Assembly: GCA_024681215.1 (NCBI GenBank)
Contig: JAILBG010000107.1
Span: forward strand, 1 to 64,000
DNA length: 64,000 nucleotides
DNA from: RUG563 sp024681215
GTDB taxonomy: Bacteria > Bacillota > Clostridia > Christensenellales > Aristaeellaceae
Direction: 5' to 3'
The notes under the pieces are model-generated. The model did not search any database. It saw nothing but the letters and a program-made list of their open reading frames with translations, and had not been told where the DNA came from. Positions within the stretch are counted from its first letter, which is position 1. The number at the start of each line of letters is the position of its first letter. Both the position numbers and the translations under genes were made by a program. Below, one piece after another: positions 27,025 through 36,278 of this stretch.

Positions 27025-27276
27025 ATGGGGATCGGCGAATGGATCGCCGCGGGCGGGGACTGTCTGCGGCCCAGGATCATCGTGAACGGCCGGGACGAAG
27101 TGACCGTAGAGGGCCATACCGGCCTTTTTTCATATGAAACGGAGAAGATCCGGGTGCGCACGCCCAAGGGCACCGTAACCATCCTGGGAGAAGGGATGAT
27201 CCTTTCCTTTTTCGGCGCGCAGGACCTGGCCGTCCGGGGCCGGGTGCATCAGATCCTGCTGGACGGGGAACAGTGA
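27025..27276 (+). CDS. yqfC: Sporulation protein YqfC
   Basis: An 83-residue protein of the YabP/YqfC family (IIVNGRDEVTVEGHTGLFSYE, then VRTPKGTVTILGEGM), which in Bacillus is made in the mother cell under sigma-E. The ATG at 27025 has GAGGTG 6 bases upstream; a longer in-frame opening runs back through the terminator and is not used. A CATATACT box at 27000-27007 resembles a sigma-E -10 element, but the leader would be very short and no -35 is clear. It overlaps yqfD. Its presence suggests a sporulating ancestry. Confidence 0.85.
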   Translation: MGIGEWIAAGGDCLRPRIIVNGRDEVTVEGHTGLFSYETEKIRVRTPKGTVTILGEGMILSFFGAQDLAVRGRVHQILLDGEQ

Positions 27277-27278
27277 AC

Positions 27279-28418
27279 ATGCGGCTCAAACGCGTGCGCT
27301 TCACCGTCCGGGGGCTGAACCTGGAAAGGCTGATGAACGAAGCGGGGAAACGGAAGATCCGCTTCATGCGGGTGGCGAAAAAAGGAAATCGGACGGCGGA
27401 GATCACCTGCACGGAAAAAGATTGGCGAACGCTGTCGGCCCTGGCCCGGGAGAAGGGGTATGAAACGGGGGAAGCCCGCCCCGTGGGATGGCTGCGGTGG
27501 CTGCGGTTTTTGGGGGTGCGGTGGGGGCTGCCCGCCGGCGCAGTGCTGGGGGCCGTGCTGACGGCGTTTTCGCTGCGCTTTCTCTGGCGGGTGCAGATCG
27601 GAAACGCGGGGGCCTACGGGGCGGACGTGCGCGCTTTCCTGGAAGAGAAGGGCATCCGCCCCGGCATGCTGCGCTCGGAAGTGGATCTATCCGCGCTGCG
27701 GGAGGAAATGGAGTGGCGCTGGCCCGCGGTGCAGTGGGTGCGGGCGGAATGGGCCGGGGTGACGCTGCGCATCCTCCTGGATGAAGGGGTGCGCGCGCCG
27801 CAGGTGGAAACCCGCGGGGAAAACGGGGACGTGGTGGCCGCGGAGGACGGGATCCTGCTGCGGCTGACGGTGTATGCCGGCACGCCCGCCGCAAAGGCGG
27901 GGGATCTGGTGCGCGCCGGCCAGGTGCTGATCCGGGGAGAAGAGAGGGGGCGGGACGGGGAAGCGCATCCCGTGAAGGCCCGGGGCGAGGCCGTTGCCCG
28001 GGTCTGGGTCGCGGCGCGGTGCCGGATGCCGCTTTGGGAGGAAAAAACTTTGCCTACCGGGAACCGGCAGGGCAGATGGGTGATCGAAACGCCATTCCTT
28101 TCCTGGAGCCCCAGGGAACAGCCGGCGTATCTTACCTGGGATCTGGAAACGGAAACGCTGCCCCTGGGCGGCGCGTGGGCGCCGGTGCGGCTGCGCCGGG
28201 AAACGTATTGGGAGGCGGCGGCGGAAAGGACGCTCCGGGACGCGGAGGAAACCAAACGGGAATGCGCCGCCGCGGCCATGCGGCTGCTCACGGAAGCCGT
28301 TTCCGGGGATGAAACAGTTGACAAATGGATCAATTTCAGTATGATAGAGGGGGATGCTGTACGGGCCGAGGCGGTGGCCGAAGTCCGGCGGGATATCGGG
28401 CGTTTCGTGAAAAGATAA
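27279..28418 (+). CDS. yqfD: Sporulation protein YqfD
   Basis: A 379-residue membrane protein of the YqfD family, always paired with yqfC. After about 70 cytoplasmic residues comes a transmembrane helix (LPAGAVLGAVLTAFSLRFL), then a long extracytoplasmic domain with the VQIGNAGAYGADVRAFLEEKGIRPG segment and DEGVRAPQVE, as in the family. A GTG at 27273 overlapping the yqfC stop is an alternative start; I prefer the ATG two codons later because of spacing to GGGGA. Biochemical role unknown; probably needed during engulfment or spore maturation. Confidence 0.85.
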   Translation: MRLKRVRFTVRGLNLERLMNEAGKRKIRFMRVAKKGNRTAEITCTEKDWRTLSALAREKGYETGEARPVGWLRWLRFLGVRWGLPAGAVLGAVLTAFSLRFLWRVQIGNAGAYGADVRAFLEEKGIRPGMLRSEVDLSALREEMEWRWPAVQWVRAEWAGVTLRILLDEGVRAPQVETRGENGDVVAAEDGILLRLTVYAGTPAAKAGDLVRAGQVLIRGEERGRDGEAHPVKARGEAVARVWVAARCRMPLWEEKTLPTGNRQGRWVIETPFLSWSPREQPAYLTWDLETETLPLGGAWAPVRLRRETYWEAAAERTLRDAEETKRECAAAAMRLLTEAVSGDETVDKWINFSMIEGDAVRAEAVAEVRRDIGRFVKR

Positions 28419-28436
28419 AGCGGCGGGGCGTCCGCA

Positions 28437-29423
28437 ATGACACTGAAGGAGATGCACGGATTTTTGCAGCTGACACTTGAAAATATGGAAACCTATCTTT
28501 CCCTTTTCGGCATGAACGACCGGAACATGGCGGCGCTGGAGCAGGAGCTGAACGTTTCCGTCGCCCTGCGCGGCCAGGAGCTGCACATCCAGGGCGATGA
28601 AGGAGACGTCGCGCTGGCGGAGCAGGTGATCGAAAAGCTGATCGGCATGCTGCGCCGCGGGGAATACGTGGACGCCGCCCGCATCCGCTACGCCGTCACC
28701 CTGGCCCGGGAAGGAAAGCTGGACCGGATGGAGGAGATCCTGGGGGACGTGGTGGCCATCACCCACCGGGGGCGGCGCATCCAGTGCAAGACCCTGGGGC
28801 AGCGGGAATATGTGGACGCCGTGCGGCAGAACGAACTGACCGTGGCGGTGGGCCCCGCCGGAACGGGCAAAACCTACCTGGCCATGGCCCTGGCCGTGGT
28901 GGCGCTGAAAAACAAGGAAGTGGAGCGCATCGTGCTGACCCGCCCGGCGGTGGAGGCCGGGGAAAGGCTGGGCTTCCTGCCGGGGGATATGACCCAGAAG
29001 GTGGATCCTTACCTGCGCCCGCTGTACGACGCGCTGTATGAGATCATGGGCGTGGAAAGCTATCAGCGGCTTACCGAACGGGGCACCCTGGAGGTGGCTC
29101 CGCTGGCGTTCATGCGGGGCCGCACCCTGGCGGACGCCTTTATTATCCTGGACGAAGCGCAGAACACCACCACGGAACAGATGAAGATGTTTTTGACCCG
29201 CATGGGCGCGGGCAGCAAGTGCATCGTGACCGGCGATATCTCCCAGATCGACCTGCCCAAGGGCCGCAAAAGCGGTCTGGTGGAGGCTATGGACGTGCTG
29301 CGGGACATCCCCGGGGTCAGCATCGTGGAGCTGACCGCCCGGGACGTGGTGCGCAACGACCTGGTGCAGCGGATCGTACGGGCATACGAGGCCTATGAAA
29401 CAAAGGAAGGGATGGAGCCGTGA
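28437..29423 (+). CDS. phoH: PhoH-family ATPase
   Basis: A 328-residue PhoH/YqfB-type protein with a KH-like N-terminal region and a P-loop helicase-like ATPase: Walker A GPAGTGKT (near residue 139), RPAVEAGERLGFLPGD, and Walker B FIILDEAQN followed by TGDISQIDLP. PhoH proteins associate with RNA metabolism and YbeY in many bacteria; the exact activity is debated. It lies in the conserved yqfD-phoH-pgpH-ybeY order, and its stop overlaps the next GTG start as GTGA. Confidence 0.93.
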   Translation: MTLKEMHGFLQLTLENMETYLSLFGMNDRNMAALEQELNVSVALRGQELHIQGDEGDVALAEQVIEKLIGMLRRGEYVDAARIRYAVTLAREGKLDRMEEILGDVVAITHRGRRIQCKTLGQREYVDAVRQNELTVAVGPAGTGKTYLAMALAVVALKNKEVERIVLTRPAVEAGERLGFLPGDMTQKVDPYLRPLYDALYEIMGVESYQRLTERGTLEVAPLAFMRGRTLADAFIILDEAQNTTTEQMKMFLTRMGAGSKCIVTGDISQIDLPKGRKSGLVEAMDVLRDIPGVSIVELTARDVVRNDLVQRIVRAYEAYETKEGMEP

Positions 29424-31816
29424 AGCAGCGGAAGAACGGACCGGGCAGAAAAAGACAGAGCTTCAGCGAATACCTGAAATCCTCCCTGACGGCGCGGATG
29501 CTGCTGTGCGCCCTGGGGATCACGGTGATCCTGGCCGTGTTCGTGGCGGCCATCATACCGGCCCGGTATAATCTGCGGCTCGGCGAGCCGTCGCCCGCCA
29601 CCATCGCCGCCACCAAGGACGTGGTGGATGAAAACACCACCCGCAAGCTGCAGGACGAGGCCGCCGCCCGGGAAACCAAATACCTGGACCAGGACGATGG
29701 GATCACGGAAGCGGTGCTCGCCGATCTGGACGAGATCTTCACCCAGCTGCGCAGCGTGATCTATTACGGCGACACCCTCCCCGGCCAGAGCGCGACGCGG
29801 ATGTATTCCAAGCAGGAAAAGCAGAACGCCCGGGAGCTGCTGACGCTGGTGACGCTGAACGATCCCCAGATCACGGCGCTGCTGCACAGCAACTCCGCCG
29901 ACCTGGAAAAAGCCTATGCCCTGACCTATCAGAACCTGCAATTATTCATGCAGCAGGGCGTGAAGGAAGGGAAAGAAGCCGAGACGGTGGCCGCCGTTTA
30001 TCAGGTCATCAGCTACGGCAACGATTTCAGGACCCTCACCGAATGGGTGATCCGCCCGGTGCTCAACGCCTGCGTCCGGGCCAATATCCTCATTGACCAG
30101 GAAGCCACGGATGCCGCGCGGCAGGCGGCCCGGGACGCGGTGGAGCCGGTGGTCTACAAGCAGGGGCAGATCATCGTGAACCGGGATGAGGAAATCACCG
30201 CCGGGCAGCTGGACATGCTTTCCAGCCTGGGCCTTCTGACCAACGGAGGCCTGGATATGACCACGTATCTGGGCGCGGCGCTGCTGGTGATCCTGACGCT
30301 TTCGGCCATGCTGTGGCGGCTGAACAATTTGCAGCAGGATCAGGTGCTTGCCGATACGGACCGGACGATCCTCATGTTTGTGATCCTGACGCTGGTGCTG
30401 CTTCTCAGCGTGCTTGCCCGGCTGGTGAACGCCTACATGGCGCCCATGGTGCTCTGCGCGCTGCTGTGCACCGCGCTGCTGGGGCTCAGGCCCGCGCTGG
30501 TGTGCAATACGGCGCTGACCATCCTGGTGGCGGCGCTGTGCGCCGGCGGCAGCGATGAATACGCGGAAAAAATGGCCGTGCTGATGGTGTGCGGCCTGAT
30601 CTCCGGCACGGTGGCGGCCCTGATGACCAGCCGGAAGACCGGCAGGCTATGGATGCTTCTGTCCGGCCTGACGGCGGCGGGAACGGATGCGGCGGTGATG
30701 ATCGCCCTGGGCCTGATGACGGCCAAATCCCTGAACGGGGCGCTGATCAACGCCGCCTGGCGCGCCGGCGGCACCCTGGTGGGCACGCTTCTGTGCGTCG
30801 GGTTCCAGCCGCTGCTGGAAATGATCTTCAATCTGGCGACCCCCATGAAGCTGATGGAATTGAGCAATCCCAATCAGCCGCTGCTGCGCCGGCTGCTTCT
30901 GGAGGCGCCGGGCACCTATCACCACTGCACCATCGTGGCCAGCCTTGCCGAAGCCGCGGCGGAGGCCATCGACGCCAACCCGCTGCTGGCCCGGGTGGGG
31001 GGGTATTATCACGATATCGGCAAGCTGAAGCGGCCTTCCTTCTTTGCGGAGAACCAGATGGGCGGCATCAACGCCCACGACCATACCGACCCGTACGTAT
31101 CCGCCGCGATCCTCACCGCCCATACCCGGGACGGCGTGGCCCTGGCCAAGCAGTACCGGCTGCCCCGGGCGGTGCAGGACATCATCGGCGAGCACCACGG
31201 CAATACCCCCGTCATGTTCTTTTATCATAAGGCGCTGCAGATGGCGGACGGCAAGCCCGTGGATGTGAACGCCTTCCGCTACGACGGGCATCCTCCCCGG
31301 ACCAAGGAGGGGGCCATCATCATGCTGTGCGATACCATCGAGGCCGCCGTGCGCACCATGAAAAACCCCACCACCGAAGGGATCGAGGAATTCATCGTCA
31401 AGCTGGTGCGGGGCAAGCTGGAGGACGGCCAGCTCAGCGACAGCCCCCTGACGCTGCGGGATATCGACAAGATCTGCGCCGCCGCCACCCAGGTGCTGGC
31501 GGGGGTGTTCCACGAACGGATCGAATATCCGGATCTGGACGAAATGAAGCAGCAGGCCAAACAGGATCAGATGGAAGCGGCGGAAATGGAAATGGAAAGG
31601 GAAAACGCCGTGACCATCGTGACGCCCGAAGGCAGCAAGCTGCCCAAGGTGGAGCTGACGCCCCGGGAGGCGATGCCCACCGTGACGCTGGAGGCCGCGC
31701 CGGAGGTGCGCACCGTGGCGCCGCCGCCCACGGTGACGCCCGTCGCCATCGACACCCTGGTGAATATTGAGCCGCTGCCCAGGCAGGAGGACGGCGGACA
31801 AGAGGAAAAGCCATGA
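29420..31816 (+). CDS. pgpH: PgpH-type c-di-AMP phosphodiesterase (7TMR-HD protein)
   Basis: A 798-residue membrane protein of the 7TM-HD family that hydrolyses c-di-AMP to pApA, setting potassium and wall homeostasis. Order: N-terminal helix (residues about 25-47), an extracytoplasmic HDED-type domain to about 275, seven transmembrane helices to about 460, then the cytoplasmic HD domain with TYHHC (near residue 499), YYHDIGK (near 530) and an EHHG motif. The tail after residue 700 is a Pro/Glu-rich extension longer than in the 711-residue Bacillus protein. The GTG start overlaps the phoH stop; AAAGGAAGGG precedes it. Confidence 0.94.
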   Translation: MKQRKNGPGRKRQSFSEYLKSSLTARMLLCALGITVILAVFVAAIIPARYNLRLGEPSPATIAATKDVVDENTTRKLQDEAAARETKYLDQDDGITEAVLADLDEIFTQLRSVIYYGDTLPGQSATRMYSKQEKQNARELLTLVTLNDPQITALLHSNSADLEKAYALTYQNLQLFMQQGVKEGKEAETVAAVYQVISYGNDFRTLTEWVIRPVLNACVRANILIDQEATDAARQAARDAVEPVVYKQGQIIVNRDEEITAGQLDMLSSLGLLTNGGLDMTTYLGAALLVILTLSAMLWRLNNLQQDQVLADTDRTILMFVILTLVLLLSVLARLVNAYMAPMVLCALLCTALLGLRPALVCNTALTILVAALCAGGSDEYAEKMAVLMVCGLISGTVAALMTSRKTGRLWMLLSGLTAAGTDAAVMIALGLMTAKSLNGALINAAWRAGGTLVGTLLCVGFQPLLEMIFNLATPMKLMELSNPNQPLLRRLLLEAPGTYHHCTIVASLAEAAAEAIDANPLLARVGGYYHDIGKLKRPSFFAENQMGGINAHDHTDPYVSAAILTAHTRDGVALAKQYRLPRAVQDIIGEHHGNTPVMFFYHKALQMADGKPVDVNAFRYDGHPPRTKEGAIIMLCDTIEAAVRTMKNPTTEGIEEFIVKLVRGKLEDGQLSDSPLTLRDIDKICAAATQVLAGVFHERIEYPDLDEMKQQAKQDQMEAAEMEMERENAVTIVTPEGSKLPKVELTPREAMPTVTLEAAPEVRTVAPPPTVTPVAIDTLVNIEPLPRQEDGGQEEKP

Positions 31817-32715
31817 GCGGGCTGCTGGCGTTCGAATGGGAAGCGGAGGCGCTGCCGGGGGCGGAGGAAATGCTGCTGCGGGTGGCCGCCTGCTGCGTCC
31901 GGGCGGAAGGGATCGCCCTGCCGTGCTACGCCCAGCTGCGGGTGACGGACAATGAGGAGATCCGGAAGATCAACCGGGAATACCGCGGCGTGGACCGGGC
32001 CACGGACGTGCTGTCCTTTCCATCCGTGAACGCGGACCCCGGGCGCACCCTGGGCAATCGGCAGGACCGGCTGAAAAGGGAAATGGACGAAACGGGGCGC
32101 TGCTTCCTGGGAGACATCGTGATCTCTCTGGAGCGCGCCCGGGAACAGGCGGAGGAATACGGCCACAGCCTGAACCGGGAGCTGGCGTACCTGACCGCCC
32201 ACGCCCTGTTTCACCTGATGGGATACGATCATATGAACGAAAAGGATAAAGAGAGGATGCGCGATATGGAAGAAAAAGCGCTTCGGCACGCCGGGATCAG
32301 CCGGGTGACCGACGAAGAGCTGCTTGAGAAAGCCCGGGAAGCCATGGCCTTCTCCTATTCGCCCTATTCCCATTTCAAGGTGGGCGCGGCGCTGCTGTGC
32401 CGGGACGGGAAGATCTATACGGGCTGCAACATCGAAAACGCCTCCTACGGCGTCTCCAACTGCGCCGAACGCACGGCGCTGTTCAAGGCGGTCAGCGAGG
32501 GGGAAAAGGAATTCACCGCCATCGCCATCACCGCGGAAAAAGCGATGGCCTGGCCCTGCGGCGTGTGCCGCCAGGCGCTGTATGAATTCGCGCCGGACCT
32601 GCGGGTGATCGTGGGCTGGGAGGACCGGAAGGAAGAAGCGCTCCTGTCCGATTTGCTGCCCCACGGCTTCGGCCCCGCCAGCGGCATGACGGAGATCCTG
32701 CAGGAAAGGGAATGA
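31813..32715 (+). CDS. YbeY endoribonuclease fused to cytidine deaminase
   Basis: A 300-residue single reading frame. Residues 1-163 are YbeY, the metallo-endoribonuclease for 16S rRNA 3'-end maturation, with the zinc motif HALFHLMGYDH (H-x3-H-x5-H). Residues about 165-300 are a full-length cytidine deaminase: FSYSPYSHFKVGAALL, then CNIENASYGVSNCAERTALF with the zinc Cys and catalytic Glu, and PCGVCRQ with the other two cysteines. There is no stop or internal start between them. In many Clostridia ybeY, dgkA, cdd and era are separate neighbours; here dgkA is absent and its flanks are joined. ATG overlaps the pgpH stop. Confidence 0.92.
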   Translation: MSGLLAFEWEAEALPGAEEMLLRVAACCVRAEGIALPCYAQLRVTDNEEIRKINREYRGVDRATDVLSFPSVNADPGRTLGNRQDRLKREMDETGRCFLGDIVISLERAREQAEEYGHSLNRELAYLTAHALFHLMGYDHMNEKDKERMRDMEEKALRHAGISRVTDEELLEKAREAMAFSYSPYSHFKVGAALLCRDGKIYTGCNIENASYGVSNCAERTALFKAVSEGEKEFTAIAITAEKAMAWPCGVCRQALYEFAPDLRVIVGWEDRKEEALLSDLLPHGFGPASGMTEILQERE

Positions 32716-32719
32716 AAAA

Positions 32720-33619
32720 ATGACGGACAAGCAAGCGTTCCGCTCGGGCTTCGCCACCATCGTGGGGCGGCCCAACGTGGGAAAATCCACCCTGCTCAAC
32801 ACCCTGGTGGGAGAAAAGGTGGCCATCACCTCCAGCCGGCCCCAGACCACCCGCAGCCGGGTGATGGGCGTGATGGGCGGCGAGAACTGCCAGATCGTCT
32901 TTGTGGATACGCCGGGGATCCACCGGCCCCGGACGAAGCTGGGGGAATACATGGTGCAGTCCATCGAGGAGGCTATGGAGGGCATCGACGCCCTGCTGGT
33001 GCTGGTGGATGTGACCGCCATCGGGCCTCATGACCGCGCCATCGTGGAGGACATGAGCCGGAAAAAGGTATACAAGCTGCTGGTGCTCAACAAGATCGAC
33101 CTGGTGGAGCCCCAGGCCCTGCTGGGGATCATCGATTCCTTCAGGGACTGCAAATACGACGGCATCATTCCCGTCAGCGCCCGCACCGGGGACGGGGTGG
33201 AGCAGCTGAAAAAGGAGCTGACCGCCCATCTGCCGGAGGGGCCCAAATATTTCCCCGACGACATGCTCACCGATCAGCCGGAAAGGGACATCTGCGCCGA
33301 GCTGATCCGGGAAAAAGCCCTGCGGAACCTGCGGGACGAGGTGCCCCACGGCATCGGCGTGGAAATGATGGCAGTAAAGAAAATCAACGATCATTTCACG
33401 GAGATCGACGCCACCATTTACTGCGAACGCGCTTCCCACAAGGGCATCATCATCGGCAAAAAGGGCGCCATGCTGCAGAAGATCGGCGCGGAGGCCCGGG
33501 CGGATATCGAACGGCTGCTGGATACCCATGTGAACCTGCAGCTGTGGGTGAAGGTGCGTCCCGGCTGGCGGGACAGCGCCGAAGACCTGAAAACCCTGGG
33601 GTACGTGCAGAACCGGTAA
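32720..33619 (+). CDS. era: GTPase Era
   Basis: Era binds the 3' end of 16S rRNA and assists 30S assembly, which fits its position beside YbeY. The 299-residue protein has GRPNVGKST (near residue 16), DTPGIHRP, NKIDL and a C-terminal KH domain with GIIIGKKGAMLQKIG. It starts 4 bases after the YbeY-deaminase stop. recO, which often follows era, is not here; two hairpins end the unit. Confidence 0.97.
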   Translation: MTDKQAFRSGFATIVGRPNVGKSTLLNTLVGEKVAITSSRPQTTRSRVMGVMGGENCQIVFVDTPGIHRPRTKLGEYMVQSIEEAMEGIDALLVLVDVTAIGPHDRAIVEDMSRKKVYKLLVLNKIDLVEPQALLGIIDSFRDCKYDGIIPVSARTGDGVEQLKKELTAHLPEGPKYFPDDMLTDQPERDICAELIREKALRNLRDEVPHGIGVEMMAVKKINDHFTEIDATIYCERASHKGIIIGKKGAMLQKIGAEARADIERLLDTHVNLQLWVKVRPGWRDSAEDLKTLGYVQNR

Positions 33620-33620
33620 T

Positions 33621-33647
33621 CAGGGTGTCGACAAAGTGGACACCCTG
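33621..33647. repeat. Perfect inverted repeat after era
   Basis: CAGGGTGTC and GACACCCTG flank a 9-base spacer, with no T-run. It stands directly before a normal terminator. It may be a dispersed intergenic palindrome (REP-like); that needs a genome-wide count. Confidence 0.6.
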
Positions 33648-33650
33648 TAA

Positions 33651-33682
33651 TGGACGATCTGTTCAAAGATCGTCCATTTTTT
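33651..33682 (+). terminator. Rho-independent terminator of the era unit
   Basis: TGGACGATC/GATCGTCCA stem, 8-base loop, six T. Confidence 0.9.
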
Positions 33683-33684
33683 GC

Positions 33685-33713
33685 TTGTTTTGCGGCGGGA
33701 TATATGATATACT
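33685..33713 (+). promoter_or_regulatory. Candidate promoter of the symporter-hydrolase pair
   Basis: TTGTTT, 17 bases, TATACT, about 50 bases before the symporter ATG. Confidence 0.6.
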
Positions 33714-33764
33714 GTATTTATCAGAGCAGAATAAAGGCGAGTCTTCGCCGATCATGAGAGGGGT

Positions 33765-35219
33765 ATGAATGTGGAAATAAGGAAAAAACCTGTCACCCGG
33801 AAAATCATCTGGTGCTTTGCCATCGGTCAGCTTGGCTGGTCCCTTTTGAGCGCTTTGATTTCCAGCTTTCTGGTGGCGTTCTATCAGCCGGATCTTACGG
33901 CTGAAAACCCCATCAACATCATTTTCATTCCCCAGGGCCGGGTGATCCTGGGCATTCTGACCATCCTGGGGGCCATCACCGCTTTCGGCCGTATCTTCGA
34001 TGCGGTGACGGATCCGTGGATCGCCTCAAAATCGGATCGCAGCAAGGCGAAGGACGGGCGGCGCATCCCCTTCATGCGCATCGCCGCCGTTCCGTTCGCC
34101 GCCGCTACCATCCTTACCTTCTGGTGCCCCATTCAGGGACAAAGCTGGGTCAATGCGCTGTTCCTGTTCGTGATGCTGACGCTGTTCTATCTGTTCATGA
34201 CCATGTACTGCACGCCTTATAACGCCCTGATCCCCGAACTGGGCACCGATCAGAAAACGCGCATGGCCATTTCCACTTCCATTTCCTTCACCTTCATCGC
34301 AGGCATGGCCATCGCCTATATGGCGCCCATGGCGGGCAATATGATTCAGCCCATGGTGGGAGGAGACCGGGTGATGGCCCTGCGGCTCACCTACACCGTG
34401 ATGGCTCTGATCGCGCTGGTGTGCCTGTTCGTGCCGGTGTTCACCATAAAAGAAAAAGAATACGTGACCGCGCAGCCCAGCGAATCCACCGCCCTCAAAT
34501 CCGTATCGGCTACTTTCAGGAATAAGTCCTTCCGGATTTTCGTGTCCTCCGACATCGTGTATTTCCTGGGCATTACCATGTTTCAGACCGCCATGCTGTA
34601 TTTCGTCACCGGCCTGCTGAAGCTGAGCGACGGCATGTCCTCCATCTATTTTGTGGGGATGACGGCGCTCTCGGTGCTGTTCTATCCGCTGGTGAGCAAG
34701 CTGACGCCGAAATTCGGAAAAAAGAAGCTGATCCTGATCGCCTTCTGTATCTTTACCGTGGCCTTCGGGTATACGGCGTGCATGGGGTCAATCCTGCCGA
34801 TCCCGGCGGAAGTGCAGGGCTATATCCTTTGCGTGCTGGCCGCGCCTGCCATGGCGATTTTCGGCATCCTGCCCCAGGCGGTGGTGGCGGATATCGCCGA
34901 GGCGGATGAATTGGATACCAAGGAAAACCGCAGCGGCATGTTCTACGCCGCCCGTACGTTCTCCATGAAAATGGGCCAGGCCATCGCCATGCTGCTGGTG
35001 ACTTCGCTGGGCACCATCGGCAGAGCGCCGATCCCCGCGGGCATGGAGGACAACGAAGCCGCATTGATCGAAGCGGCGAAGAACGGCACCGGCCTGGGCT
35101 ATCGCCTGATCGCCATTGTGGCGGCGGTCGCCTGCATCGTGGGCGGATTGCTGTTCACAAAGTATAACGAAAAGAAGATCTATGCCAAGATCCTCAACCG
35201 GAACGACGGGGAAGCGTGA
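33765..35219 (+). CDS. GPH-type sodium:sugar symporter (MFS)
   Basis: A 484-residue membrane protein with about 12 hydrophobic helices. The family marks are GRIFDAVTDPWIASKSDRSKAKDGRRIPFM after helix 2, split here by a charged loop, and MYCTPYNALIPEL. GPH carriers (MelB relatives) take up glycosides with Na+ or H+. The substrate is unknown; no glycosidase is adjacent, only a hydrolase. The pair sits between two terminators and its GC content looks slightly lower than its surroundings. Confidence 0.88.
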   Translation: MNVEIRKKPVTRKIIWCFAIGQLGWSLLSALISSFLVAFYQPDLTAENPINIIFIPQGRVILGILTILGAITAFGRIFDAVTDPWIASKSDRSKAKDGRRIPFMRIAAVPFAAATILTFWCPIQGQSWVNALFLFVMLTLFYLFMTMYCTPYNALIPELGTDQKTRMAISTSISFTFIAGMAIAYMAPMAGNMIQPMVGGDRVMALRLTYTVMALIALVCLFVPVFTIKEKEYVTAQPSESTALKSVSATFRNKSFRIFVSSDIVYFLGITMFQTAMLYFVTGLLKLSDGMSSIYFVGMTALSVLFYPLVSKLTPKFGKKKLILIAFCIFTVAFGYTACMGSILPIPAEVQGYILCVLAAPAMAIFGILPQAVVADIAEADELDTKENRSGMFYAARTFSMKMGQAIAMLLVTSLGTIGRAPIPAGMEDNEAALIEAAKNGTGLGYRLIAIVAAVACIVGGLLFTKYNEKKIYAKILNRNDGEA

Positions 35220-35224
35220 CGGAC

Positions 35225-36217
35225 ATGGCGGAAAACGATTGGTTCAGCGGGAACCATCTGGCGAAAAGCGAAGCCTACGCCGACGCCATGGAGAAAGCGA
35301 TCCTGCCGTATCTGAAAGAAAAACAAAAGGAAATCTCCGTACGCGGCGCGGGAGGAAGGGAGCTGTACTGCGTTTCCTGCGATGCGGATGCGCCCCGGGG
35401 TACCGTGCTGGTGCTGCACGGATTCACGGAGAACGCCTATAAGTTTTCGGAGCTCATTTATTCCCTGCTGCAGAACGGCTTTTCCGTGGTGGCCTACGAT
35501 CAGCGGGGCCACGGCCGTTCCTGGCGGGACGAAGCGGTGCGGGCGGATCAGTCCCTCACCCATGTGGACAGGTTCGGGGAATACGTGGAAGACCTGAAAG
35601 CGGTATGCGATCAGGTGCTTTCCGGGATGCCGAAACCCTGGATGAGCTTTTCCCATTCCATGGGCGGCGCGGTGACGGCGCTGTATCTGGAACAGCATCC
35701 GGAAACCTTCGCCAAGGCCGCGATGTGCGCCCCCATGATCGCCCCCCGCAGGAACGGCATCCCGCTCTTCGCCGTCCTGGGCATCTGCCGGGGAGGAAAG
35801 CTGCTGGGAAAGGGGAAAAAGCGGATCTTCCTCTCGAAGCCCTACGCCGGGCCTGAGGATTTCTCCACCTCCTGCGCCACGGACCGGAACCGGTTCGACT
35901 GGTACGACGCGGTGAAGGCCTCCCGGAAGGATTTTTCCAACAACGGCCCCACCTACAGCTGGACGCTGGCATCCATGAAGGTGACCGGGCAGATCCTGAA
36001 AAAGGGCGCGGTGGAGCGCATCGCCTGCCCGGTGCGGCTGTATACCGCGGAAACGGACAGCAGCGTGCTTTCGGAGCCCCAGAAGGAATTCATCGCCCGG
36101 GTCAGGCAGGGGGAAAGGGTATTCGTCAAAAACGCCCGGCACGAGATCTACCGGTCCGAGGACGGGGTGCTGTTCCCCTGGTGGCACGACGTGCTTTCCT
36201 TCCTGAAAGACGAATGA
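35225..36217 (+). CDS. Alpha/beta hydrolase (serine aminopeptidase S33/lysophospholipase type)
   Basis: A 330-residue cytoplasmic hydrolase. The oxyanion region is LVLHGFTENAYKF, the family motif YDQRGHGRS follows, and the nucleophile is Ser in FSHSMGG near residue 140. The acid lies in YTAETDSSV and the catalytic His in KNARHEIYRSED near the C-terminus, completing the triad. It resembles PldB-type lysophospholipase or monoacylglycerol lipase. The substrate is open. ATG at 35225 is used; a GTG overlapping the symporter stop is possible but too close to GGGGAA. Confidence 0.85.
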   Translation: MAENDWFSGNHLAKSEAYADAMEKAILPYLKEKQKEISVRGAGGRELYCVSCDADAPRGTVLVLHGFTENAYKFSELIYSLLQNGFSVVAYDQRGHGRSWRDEAVRADQSLTHVDRFGEYVEDLKAVCDQVLSGMPKPWMSFSHSMGGAVTALYLEQHPETFAKAAMCAPMIAPRRNGIPLFAVLGICRGGKLLGKGKKRIFLSKPYAGPEDFSTSCATDRNRFDWYDAVKASRKDFSNNGPTYSWTLASMKVTGQILKKGAVERIACPVRLYTAETDSSVLSEPQKEFIARVRQGERVFVKNARHEIYRSEDGVLFPWWHDVLSFLKDE

Positions 36218-36226
36218 ACCGCCTGT

Positions 36227-36272
36227 AAAAAAATCGGCGCGCTTTCTTGATCGAAGCGCGCCGCGTTTTTTT
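36227..36272. terminator. Bidirectional terminator
   Basis: CGGCGCGCTT/AAGCGCGCCG stem with a 9-base loop, seven T on the right and seven A on the left. It serves the hydrolase from the left and the convergent membrane-protein gene from the right. Confidence 0.92.
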
Positions 36273-36278
36273 GTTTTA

